Numbered from the stretch's first letter, positions 1 through 9,907 are shown. The stretch is DNA of 64,000 nt from an uncultured Prevotellaceae bacterium (GCA_900317305.1 ONGG01000006.1:1-64000), one strand, 5' to 3'. Notes: a model not told the origin generated them from the sequence alone. Made by a program: numbers and translations.

Positions 1-1
1 C

Positions 2-676
2 AACCCCATCATGTTTGAGGCCGACGACTGGACTGGTACGGGCATCCTGACCTACAATATGAACGTACACTCCATCGACAATCCCGGTGCTTACCAGCAA
101 GAGGGCTACCGTCTGCACAAGTACGAAATCATTGGTGGCACCAACGATGGTACCACAGCCGATGCAGTAACGATTTTCCGTTATGCCGATGCGCTGATGA
201 TGAAGGCAGAGTGTCTGTTGCGTCTGGGACGCGACAAGGAGACTGCCGCCCAACTTGTCACACAGGTGCGCCAGCGCAGTTTTGGCTCCAATGTGGCCAA
301 GGCTACCCGTACGGTGGCTGACCTCGAAGGCGGTTCTGTCTATCAGTATGGTCACGATGAATATACTGTTCCCGAAGGCTCTACAGCCGGCTATACCGAT
401 TGGTCGAACCACATTACTACCTACGAGGGTGGTGCCGACATTGAGTTGGGTGGTCTGCTCGACGACCTTGGATGGGAGTTCTGCTGTGAGATGCACCGCC
501 GTCAGGACCTGATCCGCTTCAAGATGAAAGACGGCCGTAATGTATGGAATGGCAAGTCATGGTTCTGCAAGGATGCCACTACGAGCGACCATTGGAACAT
601 CTTCGCTATCCCTAACGATGTCATGAAGGCAAATGTTGACATGAAGCAGAATCCAGGTTATTCTGGAGCCGAGTAA
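2..676 (+). CDS. SusD/RagB-family outer-membrane lipoprotein, C-terminal part (5' end off window)
   Basis: The open frame enters from the left edge, so the start and the lipoprotein signal are missing; about 224 residues remain. The segment FRYADALMMKAECLLRLGR followed by a VRQRSFG helix, and later a W-E-F-C-C-E-MHRRQDLIRF stretch, is the usual C-terminal signature of SusD/RagB proteins, which cap a SusC TonB-dependent porin and bind glycan at the cell surface. A susC would be expected just upstream, outside the window. It is followed after 34 nt by a lipoprotein in the same orientation with no visible promoter, so it probably heads the operon that runs to the regulator. The ligand cannot be told from this fragment. 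Confidence 0.88.
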   Translation, partial: NPIMFEADDWTGTGILTYNMNVHSIDNPGAYQQEGYRLHKYEIIGGTNDGTTADAVTIFRYADALMMKAECLLRLGRDKETAAQLVTQVRQRSFGSNVAKATRTVADLEGGSVYQYGHDEYTVPEGSTAGYTDWSNHITTYEGGADIELGGLLDDLGWEFCCEMHRRQDLIRFKMKDGRNVWNGKSWFCKDATTSDHWNIFAIPNDVMKANVDMKQNPGYSGAE

Positions 677-710
677 TATATTAAGGTAAAACATAATAAA
701 GACATCAATT

Positions 711-2207
711 ATGAAAAAGTTATCATATATCCTTAGTGGACTGCTGATTGCCGGCTGCTCGGTCATCTTCAGCAGCTGTGGAGACAACGAGAATTTCTGG
801 GGACCTCACACACTAACCGATGATGAGATTGCCGAGATGGCTCGTCAGGACTCCATCAAGCAGGCCCAGCGTGAGCGCATCGACGCCGACCTCATCTTGG
901 AATACACCGTAGAATTCTTTATCAGTGCCAATTCCTACGACGGTGGCGAGGTGAAAATCGATATGGATAAGATTGCCAGCGAGTTTGGTATCTCGAAAGA
1001 CGCCTTAGGCACAGCCCTTAACGGCGACGGTGGTGCCGACGTGACAGGTTTTGCCATCGAAGGTTCTACTCATGCCGACAACATGACCTCTTCTAACTCC
1101 GGCGCCTACTGGGGACACTGGTGGGACAAAGACGGCAACGTGAAGAACTGGGGCGATGAGGCCATGGTCTTTGCTGAGTTCGAATACACCGAGGATGGTG
1201 AAGGTATCTTCCATGTCGGTCAGTACCCCGGTCATCTGGTGGCCGACCAGCAGGTGAAATTCATCGAGGCACTGAAGTATCAGGACAAGCGTGTGGCCAT
1301 CGTTATCACAGCCATCGGACGTGAGCGCGGTGAGGTAAAGGCTACCGTGGTGGCTTCCAACAAACTGACACTCGAGACCGCTCCCAACGACACCTACGCT
1401 ACCGTACCCGTGGAGGGCTTCGATGCGGATGCCGCTCTGGCAGCCCTCGGCGCAGGCTCATGGGCTGATGTGGACTGGGTTTGCACCAATGCCGATGGCT
1501 CCTATGCTCAGGAGTACAGCGCCGACGCACCGGGCTTCTGGTACGATAAGGAGGGCTTCTCCGGTGCTTGGGGCGACAATGCCAGCGTCTTCGCCACCTT
1601 CCAGGAGGGACAGATCCTCATCGGTCAGATGCCCGGACAGATGACTGCCGGCAGCAGCGTGACCATCAACTTCAGCGCCATGTACAACAACAAGATCGTG
1701 GAGAACATCATCACCGTCATCATCAAGGCCTACGAGGATCCCGAGACAGCTCCAGAAGGAACACCAGCAAGCATCGAGAAAGACATCACCCTGACCAAGC
1801 CCTATGATGCCGACTGGGGCGCCACCGACGACTTCGACGTGAAGGAAGAACTCCGTCAGTGCTTCAAGATGACCACCTATCAAATCTTCTCTGCCCTTAA
1901 GAGTGGCGAGATGAACATGTGGTGTGGTGAGATAGGCAAGGATGCCAATGAGGATGGTACGGCAGCCTATACTGCTGATGCTCCTGGCTACTGGCTCGGT
2001 GCTGAGGGACAGCGCGTAACTTGGGGCGACGAGGCCATCGTCTATCTGAATCTCGGCATCAGCGAAGAGAGTCTGGCATTCTATTCAGGCAATCACCCGG
2101 AGAACTGCAACCCCAACGGACAGACCATCAAGACGAAGATGATTCTTGAGAAGGATGGTATCACAGCCACCTTCAACATCACCATCAACATCACGGCTGC
2201 CCAATAA
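711..2207 (+). CDS. Surface lipoprotein with three tandem DUF4859-like units
   Basis: 498 residues. It has a lipoprotein signal (hydrophobic stretch then a SSCGDNE lipobox region, Cys about residue 23). The rest is three related units, roughly residues 60-215, 225-345 and 360-498. Each has a conserved core: Gly-aromatic-Trp, then a W-G-D-[EN]-A segment, then a G-x-x-P-G turn and alternating beta strands. This matches the DUF4859 type of Bacteroidota PUL lipoproteins. Its position right after susD suggests a SusE/F-like surface glycan- or ligand-binding protein. No catalytic residues are recognisable. The same unit recurs at the C-terminus of the next protein. Function is inferred only. Confidence 0.8.
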   Translation: MKKLSYILSGLLIAGCSVIFSSCGDNENFWGPHTLTDDEIAEMARQDSIKQAQRERIDADLILEYTVEFFISANSYDGGEVKIDMDKIASEFGISKDALGTALNGDGGADVTGFAIEGSTHADNMTSSNSGAYWGHWWDKDGNVKNWGDEAMVFAEFEYTEDGEGIFHVGQYPGHLVADQQVKFIEALKYQDKRVAIVITAIGRERGEVKATVVASNKLTLETAPNDTYATVPVEGFDADAALAALGAGSWADVDWVCTNADGSYAQEYSADAPGFWYDKEGFSGAWGDNASVFATFQEGQILIGQMPGQMTAGSSVTINFSAMYNNKIVENIITVIIKAYEDPETAPEGTPASIEKDITLTKPYDADWGATDDFDVKEELRQCFKMTTYQIFSALKSGEMNMWCGEIGKDANEDGTAAYTADAPGYWLGAEGQRVTWGDEAIVYLNLGISEESLAFYSGNHPENCNPNGQTIKTKMILEKDGITATFNITINITAAQ

Positions 2208-2223
2208 GTCAAAGGTATCTGTT

Positions 2224-4476
2224 ATGACTAAAAACATTCTAAAATATCTGTTCCTGTTTGCTACGGCGGTTCTTGCCGCCTGCAGCAGTGACGACAACGA
2301 CGTGACCTCAACCGCCCCGACTCTCTCGGAGGCGGAGGTCAACGTCGACTACGACGTGACGTTCTACTCGCTCTCTGTCACCTCGCGTACCGTATGGAAC
2401 GCGACGGTAGAGAATGGCGGTGAGTGGTTGAAGCTCGTCAGCGGAAAGGGCGTGGGAGGCAACAGCGAGAAACTCTCGTTCGAAATGACCCGCAACACCA
2501 CGAAGACCCCACGCGTGGCCAATATCAAAGTGAGCAGCGGCACAGCCAGCACGCTCCTGAAAGTGACCCAGGGACCGTCGTCGATAGAGATCATGGACAA
2601 ATCGCAAGTGAAAGACTTCGACAAGTACTACAAGCCCCAGGAGTTCAACTTCGACATGCTCCGCAACGACGCGAAGTGGTCGTGGTTCCGCTGCAAGCAG
2701 AGTGAGCACTTCTTCGTGTTCTGGGATGCTTATTTCGGTGACGACCCCAACTCTGCCTCCCTGGCCGAGGCCGACCGCATCGACGTAGACGACCTGCTGC
2801 AGAAAGCAGAGCATTTCTACGAGACCAACATCACCCGTCTGGGCATGGTGGTCACTGGGCAAGGCAAGAGCCAGCTCGACAAGTACAAGATGGAAATCTA
2901 CCTGCTTGACCCCACTCCCGAATGGTGGGTGGCCACCGGCTCTGGCTACGACAACGTGATTGGTGCACTCTGGGTGACCCCATCTACCTGCAAGCCCGTA
3001 GGCAGCGTGATTGCCCACGAGATAGGCCACTCGTTCCAGTATCAGGTGTCGTGCGACAAACTGCTCACCGGTGATGGCAAAGAGACCTCGTATGGCATGG
3101 ACTGCGGTTTCCGCTATGGCTTTGGTCCGAACGGCCGTGGTGGTTGCAGCTATTGGGAGCAGTGCGCCCAATGGCAGGCATTCCAGGACTATCCCGAAGT
3201 GACCTTCTCTGACAGTTTCTACGCATGGCAGCAGAACTTCCACCGCCATTTCAACCATGAGTGGATGCGGTATGGCAGTGTCTACTTCCAATACTACTTC
3301 ACCCAGAAGCACGGCGTCAAGTCGTATGGCCGTATCTGGAACGAGTCGAAATTCCCCGAGGACCCCTTGCAGACCTATACGCGCCTCTACTGTGGCGGCG
3401 ACCTGCAGAAGTTCTACGACGACTATGCCGAGTATGCCCAGAAGGTGCTCACCTACGACTTCGGCAGCATCCAGCAGTATGCCGACGACAATGCCAAGGC
3501 CTTCAAGACACAGATGTTCAAGGTGGGCGACCGCTTCCGTCCGGCCTACTCCGCATGTCCGGGCACCACAGGCTTCAACGCCATCCAACTCAACGTGCCG
3601 AAGGCCGGTACAACCGTGAGGGCCTCCCTCTCGGCCCTTGCACCCGGTTCAGCCCTTGCGCCTGATGACCCGGGCGAGATGAAGAATGGCGACAACCAAG
3701 TGGTGGGCAACGCCTACAAATACAACAGCCAGTCGAACACCGACGCCAGTTTCCGTTTTGGCTTCGTGGCCATCAAGAATGGCAAGGCCGTGCAATACGG
3801 ACAAATGGCCAAGGGTGCCAAGGGCGAGGCCTCGATGACGGTACCAGCCGGAACCGACAACCTCTACCTCGTGGTGGTGGCCACTCCAGGCACCTACAAC
3901 CGCCATGAGTGGAACGACGACGAGAGCGATGACGAGCAATGGCCCTATGAGGTAGGCTTCAGCGGCACTGGTGTGAAAGGCTACATCGATGTCGACGAGA
4001 ATGCCGAGCCCCACGACGTGTCGTTGAGTTTCGACCTGAAGTGCGACGCCTCGCTCGATGTCTATGAGTTGGGCCGTATCGACTTCGCTGCCAGCGATGC
4101 CCTTGAGAAAATCGCATCGGCCTTTGCCATGCAGCCCGCCACACTGGCAGGCAACACATTGCCCATTGCCGCCGACACCGAGCAGCTGCCCACCGAGGGC
4201 AAGGTGGTACTTGGACTGTTGCAACCCAACGGCACCATCGCCTACAGGTATACCGCCAACGTGGGCTTCTGGTGCTCGGCCGAAGGCAACGCCGGCCCAT
4301 GGGGCAACACGTCGCCGGTCTACTTCGAGTACGACAAAGACAACTTCGTAATTTCCTATGGCCATCGCTATGGCGTGAGCCAGGCAGGAAAGAAGTACAC
4401 GGTGAAACCTGTCCTTGTCTATACCAAAGGTGGCAAGACCTACAAAGCCACCATCACGCTGAACATGCAATTTTGA
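2224..4476 (+). CDS. Lipoprotein with BACON-like, HExxH (DUF6055-like) and DUF4859-like domains
   Basis: 750 residues from ATG 2224; an upstream in-frame TTG at 2146 lies inside the previous gene and is not the start. The lipobox is VLAACSS (Cys about residue 19). Residues about 35-120 look like a BACON domain, with W-N-A-T and W-L-K-L motifs. A DUF6055-like region follows, with HEIGHSFQ at about residues 264-271 and a downstream W-E-Q-C-A-Q-W helix that could supply a third zinc ligand (gluzincin pattern). The last about 130 residues resemble the DUF4859 units of the previous gene, with G-F-W and W-G-N motifs. It is probably a surface zinc-dependent hydrolase or protease, but the activity of DUF6055 is not established to my knowledge. 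The gap to the previous gene is 16 nt. Confidence 0.78.
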   Translation: MTKNILKYLFLFATAVLAACSSDDNDVTSTAPTLSEAEVNVDYDVTFYSLSVTSRTVWNATVENGGEWLKLVSGKGVGGNSEKLSFEMTRNTTKTPRVANIKVSSGTASTLLKVTQGPSSIEIMDKSQVKDFDKYYKPQEFNFDMLRNDAKWSWFRCKQSEHFFVFWDAYFGDDPNSASLAEADRIDVDDLLQKAEHFYETNITRLGMVVTGQGKSQLDKYKMEIYLLDPTPEWWVATGSGYDNVIGALWVTPSTCKPVGSVIAHEIGHSFQYQVSCDKLLTGDGKETSYGMDCGFRYGFGPNGRGGCSYWEQCAQWQAFQDYPEVTFSDSFYAWQQNFHRHFNHEWMRYGSVYFQYYFTQKHGVKSYGRIWNESKFPEDPLQTYTRLYCGGDLQKFYDDYAEYAQKVLTYDFGSIQQYADDNAKAFKTQMFKVGDRFRPAYSACPGTTGFNAIQLNVPKAGTTVRASLSALAPGSALAPDDPGEMKNGDNQVVGNAYKYNSQSNTDASFRFGFVAIKNGKAVQYGQMAKGAKGEASMTVPAGTDNLYLVVVATPGTYNRHEWNDDESDDEQWPYEVGFSGTGVKGYIDVDENAEPHDVSLSFDLKCDASLDVYELGRIDFAASDALEKIASAFAMQPATLAGNTLPIAADTEQLPTEGKVVLGLLQPNGTIAYRYTANVGFWCSAEGNAGPWGNTSPVYFEYDKDNFVISYGHRYGVSQAGKKYTVKPVLVYTKGGKTYKATITLNMQF

Positions 4477-4536
4477 CCGATTTTTAGGTTTTGGGGCGGT
4501 GTCACCTTTCGACCCGCCTCTTTTTTTTGAAATCAA

Positions 4537-5901
4537 ATGAGAAGACAACTGCTGGGCATCTGTCTGATTGTGTTGCTGGCAGCCGGTTGCTCACAGGAGG
4601 ACGAGGGGACTATGGCCCCTCAGCCTCCCGTGGCACCCGAAACACCCACCGACACGACAGATACCTCAAAGAAAGACGAGCCGGAGGCCCCGTCGGAAAC
4701 CTTGCCGGCCAAATATCAGGTAGCCCGTATCGACATCACTGTTGACGGTGGTGTGGAGGTGACAAGCAAGCGCAAGGAAGACTACCTTGACTGCACCATC
4801 AAGGTGGAGTCGGACACGGCAGCCTGGAACTTCGAGGGCCGGGGCCGTATCCGCGGACGTGGCAACTCCACTTGGGAATGGTACCCTAAAAAGCCCTACC
4901 GCATCAAGCTCGACAAGAAGGCCTCCCTGCTTGGCCTTGACGAGGACAAGGACTGGGTGTTGCTAGCCAACTACCGCGACCCCACCCACCTCATGAACAC
5001 CTTTGTCTTCGAGATGGGAACAGGCCTGGGCATGCCCTTCACCAACCACAGCCGCTACGTGGAGGTGACCCTCAACGGCGACTACAAGGGGCTGTACCAA
5101 CTGACCGAGCAAGTGGAGCAAGGCAAGAGCCGCGTGAACATCGACGGCAAACAAGGTTGGCTGCTCTCACTCGACGTGGACGACGGCCCCTCGGAAGCGC
5201 CCGGAGCCACCGACAACTTCTGGTCGGAAGTGTATCGTCTGCCCGTATGCGTGAAGAGTCCTGAAGCCACCGACTATGCCACGCCCTCCATGCTCACTGC
5301 CGACGCGCGGGTGGCGCTGGGCACCCTGGAGCACGCCATTCTGAACCACGACTACGAGGCGCTCTCGAAAATCTGTGACGTGCCCGTGATGATTGACTAC
5401 CTGCTCATACAGGAGTTCGTTTACAATGTCGAGGTGGCCGCCCCACGCAGCATCTTCCTCTTCAAGGACAAGGGCGACGCGCCCTGGACATTCGGTCCGC
5501 TTTGGGACTTCGATGCCGGCTACGACTTCGACTGGGCACACATGACCACGGGCCACACCTTCTTCACCAGTTACCGCGAGACGGTGCTCGGTACCGACCC
5601 CGCACGCCATGTGAGCGACTATGACTACACCTCCAGTTTCTTCACCGACATGTGGAAGAGCCATGAGTTCGTCAGTGCCGTGAAGGCACGCTGGAAGCAG
5701 ATCCGCAGCAGGATACTCGCTGAGTTCTGGCCCGAGACGCGCCGCTATGCCACCGCAGCCGCCGACGCTATGGCCCGCAACGCACGTCGATGGCCCATCG
5801 ACAAGCAGTATGCCACCGAAATCAACCGCATGGAGAAATGGATTTCCAGCCGCACAGTCTATATGGACTACATTGTGGACAACTATCCCACCGGTCACTG
5901 A
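4537..5901 (+). CDS. CotH kinase-like lipoprotein
   Basis: 454 residues with a lipobox LLAAGCSQ (Cys about residue 19) and a Pro/Thr/Glu-rich linker to about residue 60. The body shows CotH-family landmarks: RGRGNSTW, then KKPYRIKLDKK, then DWVLLANYRDPT, a YKGLYQLTEQVE segment and FGPLWDFDAGYD. The last contains the W-D-F-D acidic motif placed like the metal-binding acid in atypical CotH kinases. In spore formers CotH phosphorylates coat proteins. Here, inside a PUL and exported, it may act on a surface partner or a phosphorylated or glycosylated substrate, which is inference. It lies 60 nt after the previous gene and 18 nt before the next. Confidence 0.82.
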   Translation: MRRQLLGICLIVLLAAGCSQEDEGTMAPQPPVAPETPTDTTDTSKKDEPEAPSETLPAKYQVARIDITVDGGVEVTSKRKEDYLDCTIKVESDTAAWNFEGRGRIRGRGNSTWEWYPKKPYRIKLDKKASLLGLDEDKDWVLLANYRDPTHLMNTFVFEMGTGLGMPFTNHSRYVEVTLNGDYKGLYQLTEQVEQGKSRVNIDGKQGWLLSLDVDDGPSEAPGATDNFWSEVYRLPVCVKSPEATDYATPSMLTADARVALGTLEHAILNHDYEALSKICDVPVMIDYLLIQEFVYNVEVAAPRSIFLFKDKGDAPWTFGPLWDFDAGYDFDWAHMTTGHTFFTSYRETVLGTDPARHVSDYDYTSSFFTDMWKSHEFVSAVKARWKQIRSRILAEFWPETRRYATAAADAMARNARRWPIDKQYATEINRMEKWISSRTVYMDYIVDNYPTGH

Positions 5902-5919
5902 CAAAACCATCCCACACCT

Positions 5920-8900
5920 ATGAAAAAAACAGCACTACTGGCTGTGATGATGGCGCTCGTTTGCCAACTACACGCACAGAAGAAGATCTATATTCCAGAA
6001 GACCTGCGCAAGATGGACCTGCAGGCCGACACCTCGCAGTGGAGTCTGAAACGCTCTGTCGAAACCGACGACCTGATTTTCATGTGGGAGCGCGGATTCG
6101 GCAACGACACCGCCAATCCGCCCCTGCTCGATGGCAAGCCGATGGCCTTCAGCATGGAGAACCTGTGCCATAAGGTGCAGTCGTTCTACACTTTCTTCCG
6201 CGACACCCTGGAATTCTCGAGACCCGGCTCGAAATGCGACGACTACAAGATGATGGTCATGGTGACGTACTCGCTCGACGGAACCGCCTATGGCGGCACC
6301 TACGACAACTTCATCGGTGCCCTCTGGGTGGCCCCCAACCGCATCCAGGACACGAAGATGAACTGCATGGCCCACGAACTGGGCCACTCGTTCCAACTCC
6401 AGATTCCCGCCGACTCGGTAGGTGACGCCTGGGGCGGCAGCGGTTTCTTCGAGATGACCAGCCAGTGGATGCTCTGGCAGGTGAACCCCGACTGGCTGAC
6501 CGATGAGAACTATCATTTCGAGGCCTTCCGCCAACTCACGCACAAGGCTTTCCTGCATCTGGACAACATCTACCACTCGCCCTATGTCATACAATGGTGG
6601 AGCGACCTGCACGGGCGAAAGAGCATTGCCGAACTCTACCGGCAGGGGCGCATCGGCGAAGACCCCGTGATGACCTATAAGAGGATGAACGGCTTGAGCC
6701 AGCAGGCATTCTGCGACGAGATGTTCAGGGGGTATCAGCACCTAGTGAACTTCGACTTCAAACATGCACGCAGGGAGACCCGAAAATATGCCTGCACTTT
6801 CGACACCCAACTGACATGTGCCAACGGATGGTACAGTCCGAATCACTATCCTGAGGAATATGGATTCAATGCCATTCTGCTCGACGACAAGGTGGACTTG
6901 AATGCATCCAGTTTTGGTCTGCAGATAAGGGGCGAGAACCTGAGATACGGGTTTGTCGGCATCACCACAGAGGATGAGGAAATCTATGGCGACATCAATG
7001 CTGCGAGTTTCACCATCCCTCAAGGCAAGAGGCTGAGACACTTGTACCTGATTGTCATGGGAGCTCCCACACTGCATGAGCAGATACCTATGCCAACGGA
7101 AGAGAATCCCAACCCAAAGACGGAGTTGAAGGAATTTCCCTATTCGTTCAAGGTGAGCGCACAATTGCCAGGCACGGCACAATGGAACACCCCAGGAGCC
7201 GGAAATCCGTTTATCCCAGGTTATTTTGCCGACCCCACCATCCGTAAGTTTGGTGACACGTATTATCTTTATGCCACCACCGATGGCACGGGCAACGGCT
7301 ATGGCCCGGCACAGGTGTGGGTGTCGAAGGATTTTTGCAATTGGAAGAACTTGGTGATGAACTGGCCTACCACCGAGGTGGTCTGGGCGCCCGACGTGGT
7401 GCAACAGACCGACGGCACCTTCCGCTACTACTACTGCGAGCCCTGTAACATCAATGTGGGTGAAAGCCAGTCGCCCATAGGTCCCTGGCACAACATTCTG
7501 GGAAAGGAAGACGCGGTGATGGTGCCCGACCGTTATGTGCATAATGTCATCACGCTCGACCCTCAGCTCTTCCGCGATGATGACGGCCAGGAGTATCTAT
7601 ATTTCACCACTTGGGGCATTTACGACGGTTTTGGCTGTGGAGTGGCCAAGTTGAGTGGCAAGCAACCTGCTGGTGGCGATGCCCGCAGTTGGCGTGAGGA
7701 TGCTCCCCACCCCATTGCCGCCGATGAATTCTTCTCTGAAAAACGGCTGATTCCCAATACTGAGCTGAAGGATATTTTCGAGGCACCTTTCGTGTTCAAG
7801 CGTGGCGACACCTATTATTTCACCTACTCCTCGGGTTCCTGTCACGACCATACCTACCGGGTGCAGTATGCCACGTCGAAGGTGGGACCGATGGGGCCAT
7901 TCGAATATAAAGGCTGTATTCTTGAGACCAATGCCGACGGGACAGTTCACGGACCAGGTCACCACAGCATATTGGAGGAAAACAGACGTTATTATATTGT
8001 CTATCACCGGCACAACAATCCCCACTCCGTGCATGGCTTCAACCGACAGGTATGTATCGATGAGCTGCTGTTCGATGCCAATGGAAACATACTACAGGTT
8101 GTTCCCACCCACGATGCCAAGAATGTAGGACTTATAGGTTCACTACCCCACAAGAACCTTGCCTTTGGAGCCAAAGTAACAGCCAGCAGTTATTATGACG
8201 ACTGGTTCAAGCCCGAATATGCCGTTGACGACAATAACGGCACACTGTGGAAGGCACGCCGCACCAACTGGGATGGAGGGAAACACGACGAATGGCTGCA
8301 GATAGACCTTGGGAAAGCCACCAAATTCAGTGAGGTGTGGATACAGTTTGAATATCCCACCTTCTTCTATCAGTATATGATAGAGACCTCTGTAGATGGC
8401 AAGAAATGGACGGTTTATGCCAACCGTACAGCCAATACCATGCAAGGCTCACCGATGATTGACCGCAAGAAAGCAAAGGCCCGATACCTGCGCATCACCA
8501 TCTCCGACACCCAGAAGAACGGCCATATGCCCGCCATATGGAACGTGAAGGTATGGCAGAAGGCACCACAGTTGCCTGATACGGATGTGGAGTCGAACGA
8601 CGGGTATCCGGGCATGCACCAGAAAGATGTTGAGCCTGAGGCCCGACTTCAAAATGCCAGTATCACCTTTGATGCCCGAAAATTGGGAGAAGGCAAGCAT
8701 GAGCCGATGGATGTGACAGAAGTGGTGACCACCGAAGGCTCAAAACTCATCGCCAACAAGCCGCTTCGCCTCAGGGTAAAGGACGGGCGATGGGCACTTT
8801 TCTTCAATGGTTCCCAGTCGTTGTCAAGTGAGGGGCCATTGTCGAAAGTCTATCGTTACAATGCCCCTTACACCATCAGTGCCTGGGCACTGCAGACGGA

Positions 8901-9885
8901 GGTGGGTCCGGTGCCCACACTGGTGTCACTCAGCAGTTCGCATGCCGACCTGGCCACCACCCAACTGCGCCTGGGCTCAGACAAGGGCGCAGGGATTGTC
9001 AATCATAATGGCACGTTTGAGAGTTGCGGAGTGCCAGAGGCCGTAAAAGCATCCGAAGGCCATTGGCATCACTGGGTGGTGACGTTCGACGGATGGAAGG
9101 AAAGCGTCTATCGCGACGGGGAGCTATTGTACGAGCAGAACAACTTCATCATGGTGCGGCCAGAGGGGAAGGTAGTCATAGGTGCCGATGGCAACGGAGC
9201 AAACTTCTTCAGGGGCTATCTGAGCGAACTGTCTATCAAGCCGTGGGCAACCACAGCCGATGAGGTGAAGACGATATACGACGATCGGAAGGACGAGCAC
9301 CTGCCTTCGCTGGGTGACGACGACTTTGATGAGAGCGACCCCGACAGCCGTTTTTCGCTTGCAGCAGACATGAGACTCGTGTTTGAGAAACAAGAAGAAG
9401 AAACACTGTCGGCCACATCGGCCGATTTCCTCAGCAACCCGCTGAAGAATGGTGGCCATATGTGCAGGGAAGTGGAAGGCAACTTTGTGATGATGGCCCA
9501 TTTTGTAGATATGGAAGGCCTTGAGGAACATAAGGTGAAGGGCTATAATGAGTGCGGACTGCTCGTATCAGAAGCAGGGAAAATGTACCAGCTGGGCGTG
9601 TTCCCGCTGTATAATTGCGGCAATATGTTCACCATCAACAATGGTGGGGAACGTCCACAATACCCAAACTACAAAGGCTATGAGTTTGACCGCATTTTGC
9701 AGTTTGAGCGTCGTGGCAACCTACTTTTTGCCCGTACCAGCAACGACGGGAAGACATGGCACAACATGCCCGGTTCTCCAGTCGAGGTGGCTGTGCCCAG
9801 ACTCCATGTCGGCATCTACCAGACCACATACAGCGGAAACCTGTCGTGGGCTAAGCTTAAGAACATCGTCGTATACCAAAGATAA
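5920..9885 (+). CDS. Multidomain secreted HExxH (DUF6055-like)-GH43-discoidin-LamG protein
   Basis: 1321 residues with a cleavable signal peptide (MKKTALLAVMMALVCQLHAQ) and no lipobox. Residues about 40-420 repeat the DUF6055-like module of the lipoprotein at 2224-4476, with HELGHSFQ about residues 151-158 and a FEMTSQW helix. Residues about 427-740 are a GH43-like beta-propeller: the catalytic base Asp in YFADPT, the DPQLFRDDDG motif and the acid Glu in DIFEAPFVFK are present. An F5/8 type C (discoidin) domain follows at about 743-883, a LamG-like domain at about 910-1125, and a concanavalin-like C-terminal domain to the end. GH43 enzymes usually remove alpha-L-arabinofuranosyl or beta-xylosyl groups. 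Joining a presumed metalloprotease to a GH43 in one chain suggests a glycoprotein substrate. The exact specificity is not visible. Confidence 0.82.
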   Translation: MKKTALLAVMMALVCQLHAQKKIYIPEDLRKMDLQADTSQWSLKRSVETDDLIFMWERGFGNDTANPPLLDGKPMAFSMENLCHKVQSFYTFFRDTLEFSRPGSKCDDYKMMVMVTYSLDGTAYGGTYDNFIGALWVAPNRIQDTKMNCMAHELGHSFQLQIPADSVGDAWGGSGFFEMTSQWMLWQVNPDWLTDENYHFEAFRQLTHKAFLHLDNIYHSPYVIQWWSDLHGRKSIAELYRQGRIGEDPVMTYKRMNGLSQQAFCDEMFRGYQHLVNFDFKHARRETRKYACTFDTQLTCANGWYSPNHYPEEYGFNAILLDDKVDLNASSFGLQIRGENLRYGFVGITTEDEEIYGDINAASFTIPQGKRLRHLYLIVMGAPTLHEQIPMPTEENPNPKTELKEFPYSFKVSAQLPGTAQWNTPGAGNPFIPGYFADPTIRKFGDTYYLYATTDGTGNGYGPAQVWVSKDFCNWKNLVMNWPTTEVVWAPDVVQQTDGTFRYYYCEPCNINVGESQSPIGPWHNILGKEDAVMVPDRYVHNVITLDPQLFRDDDGQEYLYFTTWGIYDGFGCGVAKLSGKQPAGGDARSWREDAPHPIAADEFFSEKRLIPNTELKDIFEAPFVFKRGDTYYFTYSSGSCHDHTYRVQYATSKVGPMGPFEYKGCILETNADGTVHGPGHHSILEENRRYYIVYHRHNNPHSVHGFNRQVCIDELLFDANGNILQVVPTHDAKNVGLIGSLPHKNLAFGAKVTASSYYDDWFKPEYAVDDNNGTLWKARRTNWDGGKHDEWLQIDLGKATKFSEVWIQFEYPTFFYQYMIETSVDGKKWTVYANRTANTMQGSPMIDRKKAKARYLRITISDTQKNGHMPAIWNVKVWQKAPQLPDTDVESNDGYPGMHQKDVEPEARLQNASITFDARKLGEGKHEPMDVTEVVTTEGSKLIANKPLRLRVKDGRWALFFNGSQSLSSEGPLSKVYRYNAPYTISAWALQTEVGPVPTLVSLSSSHADLATTQLRLGSDKGAGIVNHNGTFESCGVPEAVKASEGHWHHWVVTFDGWKESVYRDGELLYEQNNFIMVRPEGKVVIGADGNGANFFRGYLSELSIKPWATTADEVKTIYDDRKDEHLPSLGDDDFDESDPDSRFSLAADMRLVFEKQEEETLSATSADFLSNPLKNGGHMCREVEGNFVMMAHFVDMEGLEEHKVKGYNECGLLVSEAGKMYQLGVFPLYNCGNMFTINNGGERPQYPNYKGYEFDRILQFERRGNLLFARTSNDGKTWHNMPGSPVEVAVPRLHVGIYQTTYSGNLSWAKLKNIVVYQR

Positions 9886-9907
9886 ATAATGGATTGTTCT
9901 TTTGGTA
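9874..9907 (+). terminator. Imperfect hairpin at the end of the GH43 gene, overlapping the next promoter
   Basis: TACCAAAGA at 9874-9882 pairs with TCTTTTGGTA at 9898-9907 with one bulged T. The left arm overlaps the stop codon of the preceding gene. The TTTGG of the right arm is also the -33 element of the regulator promoter. There is no U-tract, so termination is uncertain. Confidence 0.4.

Noticed and set aside
2308-3588. 426-residue open frame on the minus strand
   Set aside because: It lies fully inside the lipoprotein gene at 2224-4476, which has a signal, domains and operon context. The minus-strand product has no domain sense (runs of Val, Glu, Gly, His).
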